From the NCBI GenBank assembly GCA_965226545.1, contig OZ245364.1:310001-374000 (forward strand): a stretch of 64,000 nt of DNA, read 5' to 3'. Numbering within the stretch: the stretch's first letter is position 1; every line of letters begins with the position of its first letter. The stretch comes from JAHRAW01 sp965226545. Lineage in GTDB: Bacteria > Pseudomonadota > Gammaproteobacteria > Arenicellales > Poriferihabitantaceae. The position numbers and the translations under genes were made by a program. Shown piece after piece: positions 50,990 to 59,028 of the stretch. The notes under the pieces were generated by a model. It was not told the origin of the DNA. It saw only the letters and a program-made list of their open reading frames with translations, and did not search any database.

Positions 50990-51692
50990 TGGATTCGCAG
51001 CCATTTGATTCGCTGCCATTGGATTCGCCGCCCGGCGGTTTGCCGATGGTGCGCGGCACCAGCACGCGCGGTTCAATTGTCACCGGTTGATAAATCACCC
51101 GCCCTTGTTGTTCGTCGTAGCGCACTTCGACTTCGCCGGACAACGGAAAATCCTTGCGAAACGGATGCCCGATGAATCCGTAATCGGTCAGCAGCCGGCG
51201 CAAATCCGGATGCCCGTCAAACATCACGCCGAATAAATCAAACGCCTCGCGTTCATACCAATCGGCGGCTGGCCAAACATCGGTTAATGAATCCAACGCC
51301 GGCGCATCGTCATCCAACCAAACGCGCAACCGCAATCGACGATTATGCGCAAGCGACAACAGATGGCAGACGACCGCAAATCGAGCGGTCGGGGCGGCGG
51401 TGTTCGAGTTGTTCGCGGCATTCGCGTTATTCGCACGGTTCGAATCGTTGGCGGCGACGACGCCGGACTCGCCGGCATGCGCTGATTCACTTTGCCAATG
51501 CGCATAATCGACCGCGCATAAATCCATTAATGAATCGAATCGACACTGCGGGTCGTCGCGCAGTTTGGTGCATGCATCGAGCCATTGCGGGCGCGCAATC
51601 TCGACGGTTAATTCGCCGTGTTGCACGACGCTGTTGATGAGCGCATCGCCGAGCAGTTCGGCGATGTGTTGGCGAAATTGAGGCGGTTTCAT
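50982..51692 (-). CDS. nuoC: NADH-quinone oxidoreductase subunit C
   Basis: 30-kDa-like peripheral-arm subunit, 236 aa. Signature: ADWYEREAFDLFGVMFDGHPDLRRLLTDYGFIGHPFRKDFP. An Asn/Ala repeat (about residues 79-98: RANNANAANNSNTAAPT) splits the N-terminal domain, and the C terminus ends in ESNGSESNGCESN, both coded by short DNA repeats. NuoC and NuoD are separate, unlike the fused NuoCD of E. coli. Confidence 0.95.
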   Translation of the reverse strand: MKPPQFRQHIAELLGDALINSVVQHGELTVEIARPQWLDACTKLRDDPQCRFDSLMDLCAVDYAHWQSESAHAGESGVVAANDSNRANNANAANNSNTAAPTARFAVVCHLLSLAHNRRLRLRVWLDDDAPALDSLTDVWPAADWYEREAFDLFGVMFDGHPDLRRLLTDYGFIGHPFRKDFPLSGEVEVRYDEQQGRVIYQPVTIEPRVLVPRTIGKPPGGESNGSESNGCESNV

Positions 51693-51720
51693 CGATGTCG
51701 TATTCGGTTTTGTATCCGCA

Positions 51721-51769
51721 TTATTGCACGGCTAATTGGCTGCGGTTAATGGACTGCAGTTAATAAAAG
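51721..51769. repeat. Left copy of the repeat flanking the duplicated glycosyltransferase genes
   Basis: The ~50 bp 3' of this glycosyltransferase gene (TTATTGCACGGCTAATTG through ACTGCAGTTAATAAAAG) recurs 3' of the second copy at 54128-54175. The duplication unit therefore extends past the coding region. Confidence 0.75.
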
Positions 51770-53104
51770 TTACATTGCAAACTGTCGGCCGGCACTCCAC
51801 AACGCGAAGTTGGCGAATTGTAATGCGCCAAATATCAAGATAATGGCGGTGAACAGTATGCGGTTTCGAATGTGCGCAAAAATGATAAACAGCGGAAACA
51901 GCACGACCAAATATCGCGGCATCGACAACGCCGAATCGTAATGCGCGGAAAACGAAAGTGCAATCATGCCAAAGCAATACAACGCCAACAACGCGCCGAT
52001 GCACCGCCAAGCGCGCGCCAATGCAACCAACGCCACTGTGGTCAACAACACGCCATAGCCGAGCGAAAGACGCAATTCGGCGCCGAGCGCCCGCCCGTTG
52101 GCTTCGCCGTACATTGCATAATACCCTGTGCGCAACAAATTAACCGCCGGGTTTTGCCGACCGCTCGACGACCATGCGGCTTGTGCATCGAACATCGCCA
52201 ACGGGTTGCCGGTTTGATGCCAAGCGAATGCCATAAAAATAAGCAGCCCGCACGGTGCCAGCGCAAGCCACAGCCATTGGAAACCGCCTCTCTTAAATAA
52301 TGCGCGCAGGTTCCAAGTGCGCGGCGGCAAACGCCAGCCCACTTGGCGCAAATATTCCAACGCCAACAGCGGCGTAAGCAATATGCCGGTCATGCGCGTC
52401 AAGCCTGCGCACAGCGCCAACAACGCCGCGGCCCACCAGAATCCGCGCCGCGCGCAAAACCATGCGCCGATGGATAATGCGATGAACAGCGACTCGCTCA
52501 TCAAGCAGGAGAACACATACGCCGTGGGGAATAAAAACAAAAACAACACCGCGCGGCGTGCGATGTCTTCGTTATATTCGCCGGCGACCAAGCGATATAA
52601 AAAATACGCCGCGGCGATTAATGCGCTGTTCGAAACGATGAGTGCGGCGATGAATGAATTGCCGATGAGCGCGGCAATGGGCGATGCCAGCCAAGTGTAT
52701 AAAGGAAAATGCCCCCAAGCCATCGTCGTTGCGTGTTCGTGTTGCGCGAAATCCATCGTGCCAAGATAGCCGACATCGGTGTGCAGGTAATACCACAGCG
52801 AATCTTGTGCGCTCCAGATATCCAGCCAAGCGAAGCCGCTGGTTATGCCGAATGCGGATTGAATATCGCCGGTCATGCCCGGCGCCAGCGGCTCCAAAAC
52901 CCATCGTCCGAAAAGTCCGGCGGCGGTTAACACCAACCGAGACGCCGCCCACAGCACAATAATCCGCCCCAATTGCGTGCGCCAATCGGCGTCTTGCATC
53001 GTCGGCGCGGCTATTGTCGGCGCGACGGCGGCGAGGTTGGGTTGGCGGGCGCGGCGCAATTTTGCGCGTTGCCGCGCGCGGCGTTTTTGTTTTACGGAAG
53101 GCAT
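51770..53104 (-). CDS. PIG-V-like membrane glycosyltransferase, copy 1 (between nuoB and nuoC)
   Basis: 444 aa, about 9-10 membrane helices. PIG-V-type features: WSAQDSLWYYLHTDVGY (WD-x-WY-like acidic loop), HFPLYTWLAS, FPTAYVFSCLMSESLFIAL and GLTRMTGILLTPL. Enzymes of this group move mannose or other sugars from lipid carriers; the acceptor is unknown here. The N terminus is strongly basic (KQKRRARQRAKLRR). The same-length paralogue at 54176 is identical over most positions. It interrupts nuoB-nuoC and is transcribed with the operon. Confidence 0.8.
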   Translation of the reverse strand: MPSVKQKRRARQRAKLRRARQPNLAAVAPTIAAPTMQDADWRTQLGRIIVLWAASRLVLTAAGLFGRWVLEPLAPGMTGDIQSAFGITSGFAWLDIWSAQDSLWYYLHTDVGYLGTMDFAQHEHATTMAWGHFPLYTWLASPIAALIGNSFIAALIVSNSALIAAAYFLYRLVAGEYNEDIARRAVLFLFLFPTAYVFSCLMSESLFIALSIGAWFCARRGFWWAAALLALCAGLTRMTGILLTPLLALEYLRQVGWRLPPRTWNLRALFKRGGFQWLWLALAPCGLLIFMAFAWHQTGNPLAMFDAQAAWSSSGRQNPAVNLLRTGYYAMYGEANGRALGAELRLSLGYGVLLTTVALVALARAWRCIGALLALYCFGMIALSFSAHYDSALSMPRYLVVLFPLFIIFAHIRNRILFTAIILIFGALQFANFALWSAGRQFAM

Positions 53105-53270
53105 ATTAAAAAGAGGTTTGATTCGCGCGCAACATAAAACTTCGCGCGGCGATAAGTTCTTCGATGCACCACATCACCAACCAATTAAATTTGTTTGCGT
53201 GTGGTTCGAATGCGGCGGTTTCGATGGCTGGATTAACGCCGAGGCTGTTTGCAATGCGCCGCATTCGGCG

Positions 53271-53753
53271 TTAAACCGTGCGCGCAATGGTGTTGGTTTT
53301 TTTAATTTTTTTATGCAGTTGCAAAATCCCGTAAATTAACGCCTCGGCGGTCGGCGGGCAGCCGGGGACATAGACATCGACCGGCACAATGCGGTCGCAA
53401 CCGCGCACCACGGAATAGGCGTAATGATAATAGCCGCCGCCGTTGGCGCATGAACCCATCGAGATGACCCAGCGCGGTTCGGGCATTTGGTCGTAGACGC
53501 GGCGCAACGCCGGCGCCATTTTGTTGGTTAAAGTGCCGGCGACAATCATTACATCGGATTGGCGCGGGCTGGGGCGAAACAGCATGCCGAACCTGTCCAA
53601 ATCATAACGCGCCGCGCCGGCTTGCATCATCTCGACGGCGCAACAAGCCAAGCCGAACGACATCGGCCACATCGAGCCGGTGCGCGCCCAGTTAATTAAT
53701 GCGTCAAGTTTTGCCGTGGCAAAACCGTGCTGCAGAGTGCCTTGCAACGCCAT
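53271..53753 (-). CDS. nuoB: NADH-quinone oxidoreductase subunit B
   Basis: Carries cluster N2, 160 aa. Adjacent cysteines in GLACCAVEMM, SMGSCANGGGYYHYAYSVVRGCD and YVPGCPPTAEALIYG supply the four ligands. MALQGTLQHGFATAKLDALINWARTGSMWPMSFG is the usual N-terminal block (positions 1-34). Begins 3 nt after the nuoA stop. Confidence 0.96.
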   Translation of the reverse strand: MALQGTLQHGFATAKLDALINWARTGSMWPMSFGLACCAVEMMQAGAARYDLDRFGMLFRPSPRQSDVMIVAGTLTNKMAPALRRVYDQMPEPRWVISMGSCANGGGYYHYAYSVVRGCDRIVPVDVYVPGCPPTAEALIYGILQLHKKIKKTNTIARTV

Positions 53754-53756
53754 CGG

Positions 53757-54113
53757 TCAATCCCAGTCAAGCGCGCCTTTTTTCCATTCGTAGATGAAGC
53801 CGACCACCAGCACGGCAAGAAAAAACATCATCGCCCAAAAGCCGAACAAGCCGATTTCATCCAGGGCAATCGCCCATGGAAACAAAAACGCAATTTCCAA
53901 ATCAAAAATAATGAACAAAATCGCGACCAAATAATAGCGCACGTCGAATTTCATTCGCGAATCTTCAAACGCCTCGAAGCCGCATTCATACGGCGCGAGT
54001 TTGTCGTCATACGGACGGCTCGGCGCAAGCACCTTGCCGACGCCAACCGCCACCGCGCCGATGCCGGCGGCGACCGCCAAAAAAAGCAGGATGGGAAAAT
54101 AATTTGCCAGCAT
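53757..54113 (-). CDS. nuoA: NADH-quinone oxidoreductase subunit A
   Basis: Three-helix membrane subunit, 118 aa from ATG 54113. Diagnostic PYECGFEAFEDSRMKFDVRY (quinone-gate loop Cys) followed by YLVAILFIIFDLEIAFLFPW. First nuo gene; only 62 bp separate it from the second glycosyltransferase gene, and no promoter is obvious there, so transcription probably enters from upstream (glycosyltransferase or tpiA-secG-tRNA). Confidence 0.96.
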   Translation of the reverse strand: MLANYFPILLFLAVAAGIGAVAVGVGKVLAPSRPYDDKLAPYECGFEAFEDSRMKFDVRYYLVAILFIIFDLEIAFLFPWAIALDEIGLFGFWAMMFFLAVLVVGFIYEWKKGALDWD

Positions 54114-54127
54114 TTTGGGTGTCGGCG

Positions 54128-54175
54128 TTATTGTACGGTTAATTATTGCGGTTAATAAACTGCAGTTAATAAAAG
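54128..54175. repeat. Right copy of the glycosyltransferase-flanking repeat
   Basis: Matches 51721-51769 with a few substitutions and one indel. The coding copies are offset by exactly 2406 bp. Confidence 0.75.
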
Positions 54176-55510
54176 TTACATTGCAAACTGTCGGCCGGCA
54201 CTCCACAACGCGAAGTTGGCGAATTGTAATCCGCCAAACATCAAGACAACGGCGGTGAACAGAATGCGGTTTCTAATGTGTGCAAAAATGATAAACAACG
54301 GAAACAGCACAACCAAATATCTCGGCATGGCAAGCGCCGCACTGTAAAACGCGGAAAACGAAAGCGCAATTACACCGAGGCAATACAATGTTAACAACGC
54401 ACCGATGCATCGCCACCCACGCGCCAATGCAACCAACGCCAGCACGGTCATCAACACGCCATAGCCGAGCGCAGCACGCAATTCGCCGCCGAGTTGTTGC
54501 CCGTGTGCTTCGCTTTGCATTGCATAATACCCTGTGCGCACTAAATTAACCGCCGGGTTTTGCCGACCGCCGGGCCACCATACGGCTTGTGCCTCGAACA
54601 TCATTAACGGGTTGCCGGTGAGATGCCAAGCGAATGCCATAAAAATAAGCAGCCCGCACGGTGCCAGCGCAAGCCACAGCCATTGGAAACCGCCCCTCTT
54701 AAATAATGCGCGCAGATTCCAAGTGCGCGGCGGCAAACGCCAGCCGAGTTGGCGCAAATATTCCAACGCCAACAGTGGCGTAAACAATATGCCGGTCATA
54801 CGCGTTAAGCCTGCGCACAGCGCCAACAACGCCGCCGCCCACCATAACCCGCGTCTCGCGCAAAGCCATGCGCCGATGGAGAATGCGATGAATGTGGCTT
54901 CGCTCATCAAGCAGGAGAACACATAGGCGGTGGGGAATAAAAACAAAAACAACACCGCGCGGCGTGCGATGTCTTCGTTATATTCGCCGGCGACCAAGCG
55001 ATATAAAAAATACGCCGCAATGATTAATGCGACATTCGAGACGATGAGCGCGGCGATGAATGAATTGCCGATGAGCAAAGCCACCGGCGATGCCAGCCAA
55101 GTGTATAAAGGAAAATGCCCCCACGCCAACGTCGGTGCATTGGCATCGTGCGGCGAAGCCATCGTGCCAAGATAGCCGACTTCGGTGTGCATGTAATACC
55201 AAAACGAATCTTGTGCGCTCCAGATATCCAGCCAAGCGAAACCGGAGGTTATGCCGAAGGCGGCTTGAATATCGCCGGTCATGCCCGGCGCCAGCGGCTC
55301 CAAAATCCATCGCCCGAAAAGCCCGGCGGCGGTTAACACCAACCGCGATGCCGCCCACAACACAATAATCCGCCACAGTTGCGCGCGCCAATCGTTGGCT
55401 TGCATCGATGACGGTGATGACGCTGTCGGCGGCGCGACGGCGTTGGGTTGGTGGGTGTGGCGCAATTTTGCGCGTTTACGTGCACGGCGTTTTTGTTTTA
55501 CGGACGGCAT
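54176..55510 (-). CDS. PIG-V-like membrane glycosyltransferase, copy 2 (upstream of nuoA)
   Basis: 444 aa, the paralogue of the 51770-53104 gene. By eye most residues are identical, with long unbroken stretches (GEYNEDIARRAVLFLFLF, then FPTAYVFSCLMSE; GGFQWLWLALAPCGLLIF). Divergence is concentrated in the N-terminal basic tail, the 115-130 loop (MASPHDANAPTLAWG) and the 330-360 loop. The patchy identity suggests gene conversion between copies. No substitution abolishes the putative catalytic acidic loop (DIWSAQDSFWYY). Confidence 0.8.
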   Translation of the reverse strand: MPSVKQKRRARKRAKLRHTHQPNAVAPPTASSPSSMQANDWRAQLWRIIVLWAASRLVLTAAGLFGRWILEPLAPGMTGDIQAAFGITSGFAWLDIWSAQDSFWYYMHTEVGYLGTMASPHDANAPTLAWGHFPLYTWLASPVALLIGNSFIAALIVSNVALIIAAYFLYRLVAGEYNEDIARRAVLFLFLFPTAYVFSCLMSEATFIAFSIGAWLCARRGLWWAAALLALCAGLTRMTGILFTPLLALEYLRQLGWRLPPRTWNLRALFKRGGFQWLWLALAPCGLLIFMAFAWHLTGNPLMMFEAQAVWWPGGRQNPAVNLVRTGYYAMQSEAHGQQLGGELRAALGYGVLMTVLALVALARGWRCIGALLTLYCLGVIALSFSAFYSAALAMPRYLVVLFPLFIIFAHIRNRILFTAVVLMFGGLQFANFALWSAGRQFAM

Positions 55511-55599
55511 ATTAAAGGCATCGATGGTTGGGGCTTGCGCTTTGTTATGAGACGCATGCGGCGTAAATCGCCATGATAAGAGTCATTAATATGCGTCAA

Positions 55600-55690
55600 T
55601 AATCAATGCGAAGCAAAAGTAAAAGTATATGTAAACGAAAGTAAAGCCAAGTAAAAAAAGTAAACTCAAGTAAACCAACAAATCAATACA
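55600..55690. repeat. AAGTAAAAGTATATGTAAACG repeat
   Basis: AAAGTAAAGCCAAGTAAA-type units occupy the spacer between tRNA-Leu and the second glycosyltransferase gene (55511-55720). Confidence 0.6.
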
Positions 55691-55720
55691 AAACCCCCAG
55701 CCGCAAATGCCGCAAAAAAT

Positions 55721-55805
55721 TGGTGCCGAAGGCGGGATTCGAACCCGCACGGATTGCTCCACTGCCCCCTCAAGACAGCGTGTCTACCAGTTCCACCACT
55801 TCGGC
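55721..55805 (-). tRNA. leuU: tRNA-Leu (anticodon GAG)
   Basis: 85 nt including the encoded CCA. Acceptor GCCGAAG pairs with CTTCGGC; D-arm GTGGTGGAACTGGTAGAC; anticodon arm CTGTC-TTGAGGG-GGCAG with GAG at 34-36; long variable arm; T-loop GGGTTCGAATCCC. The order tpiA-secG-tRNA-Leu-nuoA is common in Gammaproteobacteria. Confidence 0.97.
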
Positions 55806-55874
55806 GTTTGGCGGTCGATGTCGATGGCGGTGTTGATGGTGATGTTGACGTCGATGTCCAATTGCGCGGCGCGT

Positions 55875-56234
55875 TTATTCGCTTGGCGCAACCGGGATGT
55901 CGGATTCGAGAGATTCTTCGTCCGGCGTCTCGGGGATTGCCGGGATGTCGGCGACGCCGGCGCGCGGTGCGCCCGGTTCGGTGACGCTGACCGATTCGCC
56001 CTGATGCGTGTAAAAATACGCGAGGGTTAAACTCGACAGGAAAAACACCGTGACCAACACGGAAGTGGTGCGGCTTAAAAAATTCGCCGAGCCGCGCGCG
56101 CCAAACAATGTTTGCGACGAACCGCCGCCAAACGCCGCGCCCATATCCGAGCCTTTGCCTTGCTGCAACAGCACCAAGATGACAATCGCCACCGCAATGA
56201 CCAGGTGAAACACAAGTATGATGTTGGCTAACAT
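55875..56234 (-). CDS. secG: Protein translocase subunit SecG
   Basis: Two-helix component of SecYEG, 119 aa. MLANIILVFHLVIAVAIVIL, the conserved LLQQGKGSDMGAAFGGGSSQTLFGARGSANFLSR block (as QQGKG...FG.RG) and a second helix TSVLVTVFFLSSLTLAYFY are present. Acidic C-terminal tail rich in Glu/Pro. Downstream of tpiA and upstream of tRNA-Leu. Confidence 0.95.
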   Translation of the reverse strand: MLANIILVFHLVIAVAIVILVLLQQGKGSDMGAAFGGGSSQTLFGARGSANFLSRTTSVLVTVFFLSSLTLAYFYTHQGESVSVTEPGAPRAGVADIPAIPETPDEESLESDIPVAPSE

Positions 56235-56289
56235 TAAATCGTCCGGTTGAAATGATTGCGCTTGTGCGCGTTGAACTGCGTTGGTATTA

Positions 56290-56498
56290 ATTAATTAAAG
56301 TAACATTAATCAATGTAAGTTAAATTAAATTAAAAAATCCAAAGTTAAAAGTACAAAATCAAAAGTGCAACTCAAAAGTAAAAAGTGCAACTTACAAAAA
56401 GTACAAGGTACAAAGTGCAAAAAGTAAAAGTAAAAGTAAAAAATAAAAAGTACAAAGTAAAAAACACAAATCACAAAATCAAACTCATCGCAATACAA
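56290..56498. repeat. AAAAGTACAAAGTGCAA repeat between tpiA and secG
   Basis: Purine-rich units AAAAGTGCAACTCAAAAGTA / AAAGTACAAGGTACAAAGTG fill about 200 bp. The AAGTGCAA core is shared with repeats at 7295 and 33720. Confidence 0.7.
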
Positions 56499-57296
56499 TC
56501 ACGCCCGTGCCGCATCACGCGCCGCCTCACAAATTGCAATAAACGCTTCCGCATCCAACGACGCACCGCCAATCAGCCCGCCATCGATGTCGGCTTGTGC
56601 CAGCAACGATGCGGCGTTGTCCGGTTTCATGCTGCCGCCGTACAGCAGGCGGCAATCGGCCAATTGCGCATCGCAGGCGCGCAGTTGCGCGCGGATGAAT
56701 TGATGCACTTGTTGCGCTTGTTCGGGCGTTGCAGTTTCGCCGCTGCCAATCGCCCACACCGGTTCATATGCAATCACCGCGTTTGCAAGTTGCGCCGCCG
56801 GCACTTCGCCCAGCACCGCATCGAGTTGGCGGGCGATGATTTGTTCGGTTTGCCCGGCGTTGCGTTCATCGCGGGTTTCGCCGACGCAAATCACCGCGCA
56901 TACGCCGGCGCGCAATGCCGCATGCGCTTTATGCGCGGTTTGCGCGTCGGTTTCGCCGTATAACACGCGGCGTTCGGAATGCCCGACGATGACATAACGA
57001 CAACCGCCATCGGTCAACATCGCCGCCGACAACTGCCCGGTAAATGCGCCGTCTTCATTGGCGTCGACATCCTGCGCGCCAATCGCAATCGGCGCACCGC
57101 GCAATGCCGCCACCGCATCCGCTATCAAAATCGCCGGCGGACACACCGCAATTTGCACCGCATCGTCGCCATTGCCACGCCAACGACGCGCAATAGTGGC
57201 GCACAACGACGCCGTGCGCGCACGGTCGCCGTTCATCTTCCAGTTGCCGATTATCAGTTTGCCGCGCACCGTCGTCGCCGATTGCAAAGTCGGCAA
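56499..57296 (-). CDS. tpiA: Triosephosphate isomerase
   Basis: Glycolytic isomerase of DHAP and G3P, 265 aa. IIGNWKMNG (Asn-Lys), the catalytic His in YVIVGHSERR, the Glu in AYEPVWAIGSGETATPEQAQ and loop-7/8 LLYGGSMKPDNAASL with GGLIGGASL are all present. TTG start at 57296 with AGG upstream looks best; GTG 57269 is an alternative. Confidence 0.96.
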   Translation of the reverse strand: MPTLQSATTVRGKLIIGNWKMNGDRARTASLCATIARRWRGNGDDAVQIAVCPPAILIADAVAALRGAPIAIGAQDVDANEDGAFTGQLSAAMLTDGGCRYVIVGHSERRVLYGETDAQTAHKAHAALRAGVCAVICVGETRDERNAGQTEQIIARQLDAVLGEVPAAQLANAVIAYEPVWAIGSGETATPEQAQQVHQFIRAQLRACDAQLADCRLLYGGSMKPDNAASLLAQADIDGGLIGGASLDAEAFIAICEAARDAARA

Positions 57297-57299
57297 ATG

Positions 57300-57460
57300 T
57301 TACCTGCATACGCCGTGCAATGCAATGTTAATGTATTGCGGCGATGCACCGTCGGTCGCGGCGTTATCGCGCAGTGCAATGTGAGTTCGTTCAAGGCACC
57401 GTCGTTCAATTCACCGTCGGTCACGGCAACATTAAGCGATGCAATGCAATGCATCGTCCA
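57300..57460. repeat. GCAATGCAATG / CACCGTCGGTC repeat between fadL-like gene and tpiA
   Basis: Imperfect CACCGTCG-TTCAATT units alternate with GCAATGCAATG units. No gene seen. Confidence 0.55.
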
Positions 57461-58720
57461 TTACGGCAACGCCACGCGCAAACCAATCGAGGCAATTGTG
57501 TTGGTTGATGCCGAGTATTCGCCGCTCAAGTTTTCGTTGCGCACCTTAACCGCATCGGCGAATATGCGCGCGAGGCTGAAATCCCAATCGGTGCGCGCAT
57601 TGATGCGCCAGCCGCCGCCGAGGCTAAGCCAGCGGCGATTGGCGTCGGGGATGCGCGGCGTGCGCAGGCGGCTGTTGGCAATCGGCGTTTCGTCAACCGC
57701 CGCACCAAATCGCCAAGTCCACTGCGGCGTTTGTCGATAGGCGAGGGCGATGCTGTAGGTGTCGGAATCGCGCCACTGATATTGGGTGGTCGAGGAAAGT
57801 GCGCCGGCGTCGATGTGCAGTTGGTCGAATGCGCTCCAATCGGTGCGACGCCAAGTGGCGAACCATTCGAGTTTGGGCGAGAGGCGTTTATACGCCGATA
57901 AATATGCGCTGGCCGGCAATTCGATTTTTGCTGATGCGGCGGCGGTGGTTGTCGATACATTGGGAATCGCGAGCGATACATCGCCGCGGATGGTTAACCG
58001 CACCGCTGAACGATAGCCGAAACCGATGCGCGCATCGTCGTCGCCGACAATTGCGCCGAGCGTAAACCCGGTGCCGCTGGCGTCGCCTTTGACGGATGCC
58101 GCTGCGTCTATGATTGTGCCGGGAGCGACGGTGATGGATTGCATTTGACTCAACTCCGCATCGGCTTGCAGATAGGTGATGCCGCCGCCGATGGCCAATG
58201 CATCGTTTATGCGCACCGCCACCGCCGGGTTAACTTCGAGCGTAATCAATTGCGATTTGACCGCGTGATAACGCCCGATCCAATTGCGCGGATATTCGGT
58301 GGTTAAGCCGAACGGCGAGGTGATGCCGAAGCCAAAACGGATGCGGTTATGCGCCGGCGACTTAGCCAAACGCTTTGCCGAGCGCAACACGCGCGGCCAA
58401 TCGGTGGCGTAAAACAAATTCGGCACGAGTGCATCGCCGCCGCCGTCGGCATCGGCGCCTTGCGTTATCGAGCCTTGATTGCGGAACTTGGCGACGGTGT
58501 CGATGGCATGCACCGCCGTTTCGATTTCGCGTCCTTGCGTAAACATCAACGACGCCGGGTTATGGAACATATCGGCGACGCCGTCTGCGGCAACGCCGGC
58601 GCCGGCATAGGCGCGCGCCAAACCGCTTGCGCCAATCTCGCTGATTTGAAAACCGCCGCCATGCGCAACCGCGCACAGCCACCACGTCGCACACGCGACG
58701 CATGCGTTGCTGAGTTTCAT
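57461..58720 (-). CDS. FadL/TodX-type outer-membrane transporter
   Basis: Outer-membrane beta-barrel for long-chain fatty acids or hydrophobic compounds, 419 aa. Signal peptide (MKLSNACVACATWWLCAVAH, cleavage near AHGG), then the family N-terminal plug GGFQISEIGASGLARAYAGAG and ADGVADMFHNPASL. GITSPFGLTTEYPRNWIGRY and repeating aromatic beta-strands follow to the C-terminal strand ending in IGLRVALP. GGGGGATATCG precedes the ATG as RBS. Together with gcdH it fits acyl-CoA catabolism, but the ligand is unknown. Confidence 0.9.
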   Translation of the reverse strand: MKLSNACVACATWWLCAVAHGGGFQISEIGASGLARAYAGAGVAADGVADMFHNPASLMFTQGREIETAVHAIDTVAKFRNQGSITQGADADGGGDALVPNLFYATDWPRVLRSAKRLAKSPAHNRIRFGFGITSPFGLTTEYPRNWIGRYHAVKSQLITLEVNPAVAVRINDALAIGGGITYLQADAELSQMQSITVAPGTIIDAAASVKGDASGTGFTLGAIVGDDDARIGFGYRSAVRLTIRGDVSLAIPNVSTTTAAASAKIELPASAYLSAYKRLSPKLEWFATWRRTDWSAFDQLHIDAGALSSTTQYQWRDSDTYSIALAYRQTPQWTWRFGAAVDETPIANSRLRTPRIPDANRRWLSLGGGWRINARTDWDFSLARIFADAVKVRNENLSGEYSASTNTIASIGLRVALP

Positions 58721-58770
58721 CGATATCCCCCGTTGGGATTGTTGCGTTGTTTATATTGGATGAATAACTT

Positions 58771-58960
58771 ATTGGTAACTTTGTCACTTAACTTTGTCGC
58801 TTATAACTTAGTCACTTATAACTTAGTCACTTATAACTTTGTAACTTAACTTTGTAACTTAATAAGTTAATCACTTATTAAGTTACATTATTATTGCAAG
58901 TTAACAGTCGCAAGTTGCAATTGATGAATTACGAATTACAAATTACAAATTACGAATCGC
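58771..58960. repeat. ACTTAGTCACTTATA tandem repeat upstream of the fadL-like gene
   Basis: Clear 15-bp units (TAACTTAGTCACTTA) repeated with drift (TTTGTAACTTAAC; AATTACAAATTACGA). The 308-bp gap (58721-59028) has no gene. Confidence 0.8.
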
Positions 58961-59028
58961 AACTGCATCCCGTCAACCATAACGCGGCGCCAGCATAACA
59001 GTTTTACACGCGCGATTGCCGCTGATGA

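Noticed and set aside
50982..51692. Separate nuoC and nuoD as an anomaly
   Set aside because: Unfused nuoC/nuoD is common outside enterobacteria and pseudomonads.
58771..58960. CRISPR-like array
   Set aside because: Units are contiguous and degenerate, with no unique spacers and no cas genes.
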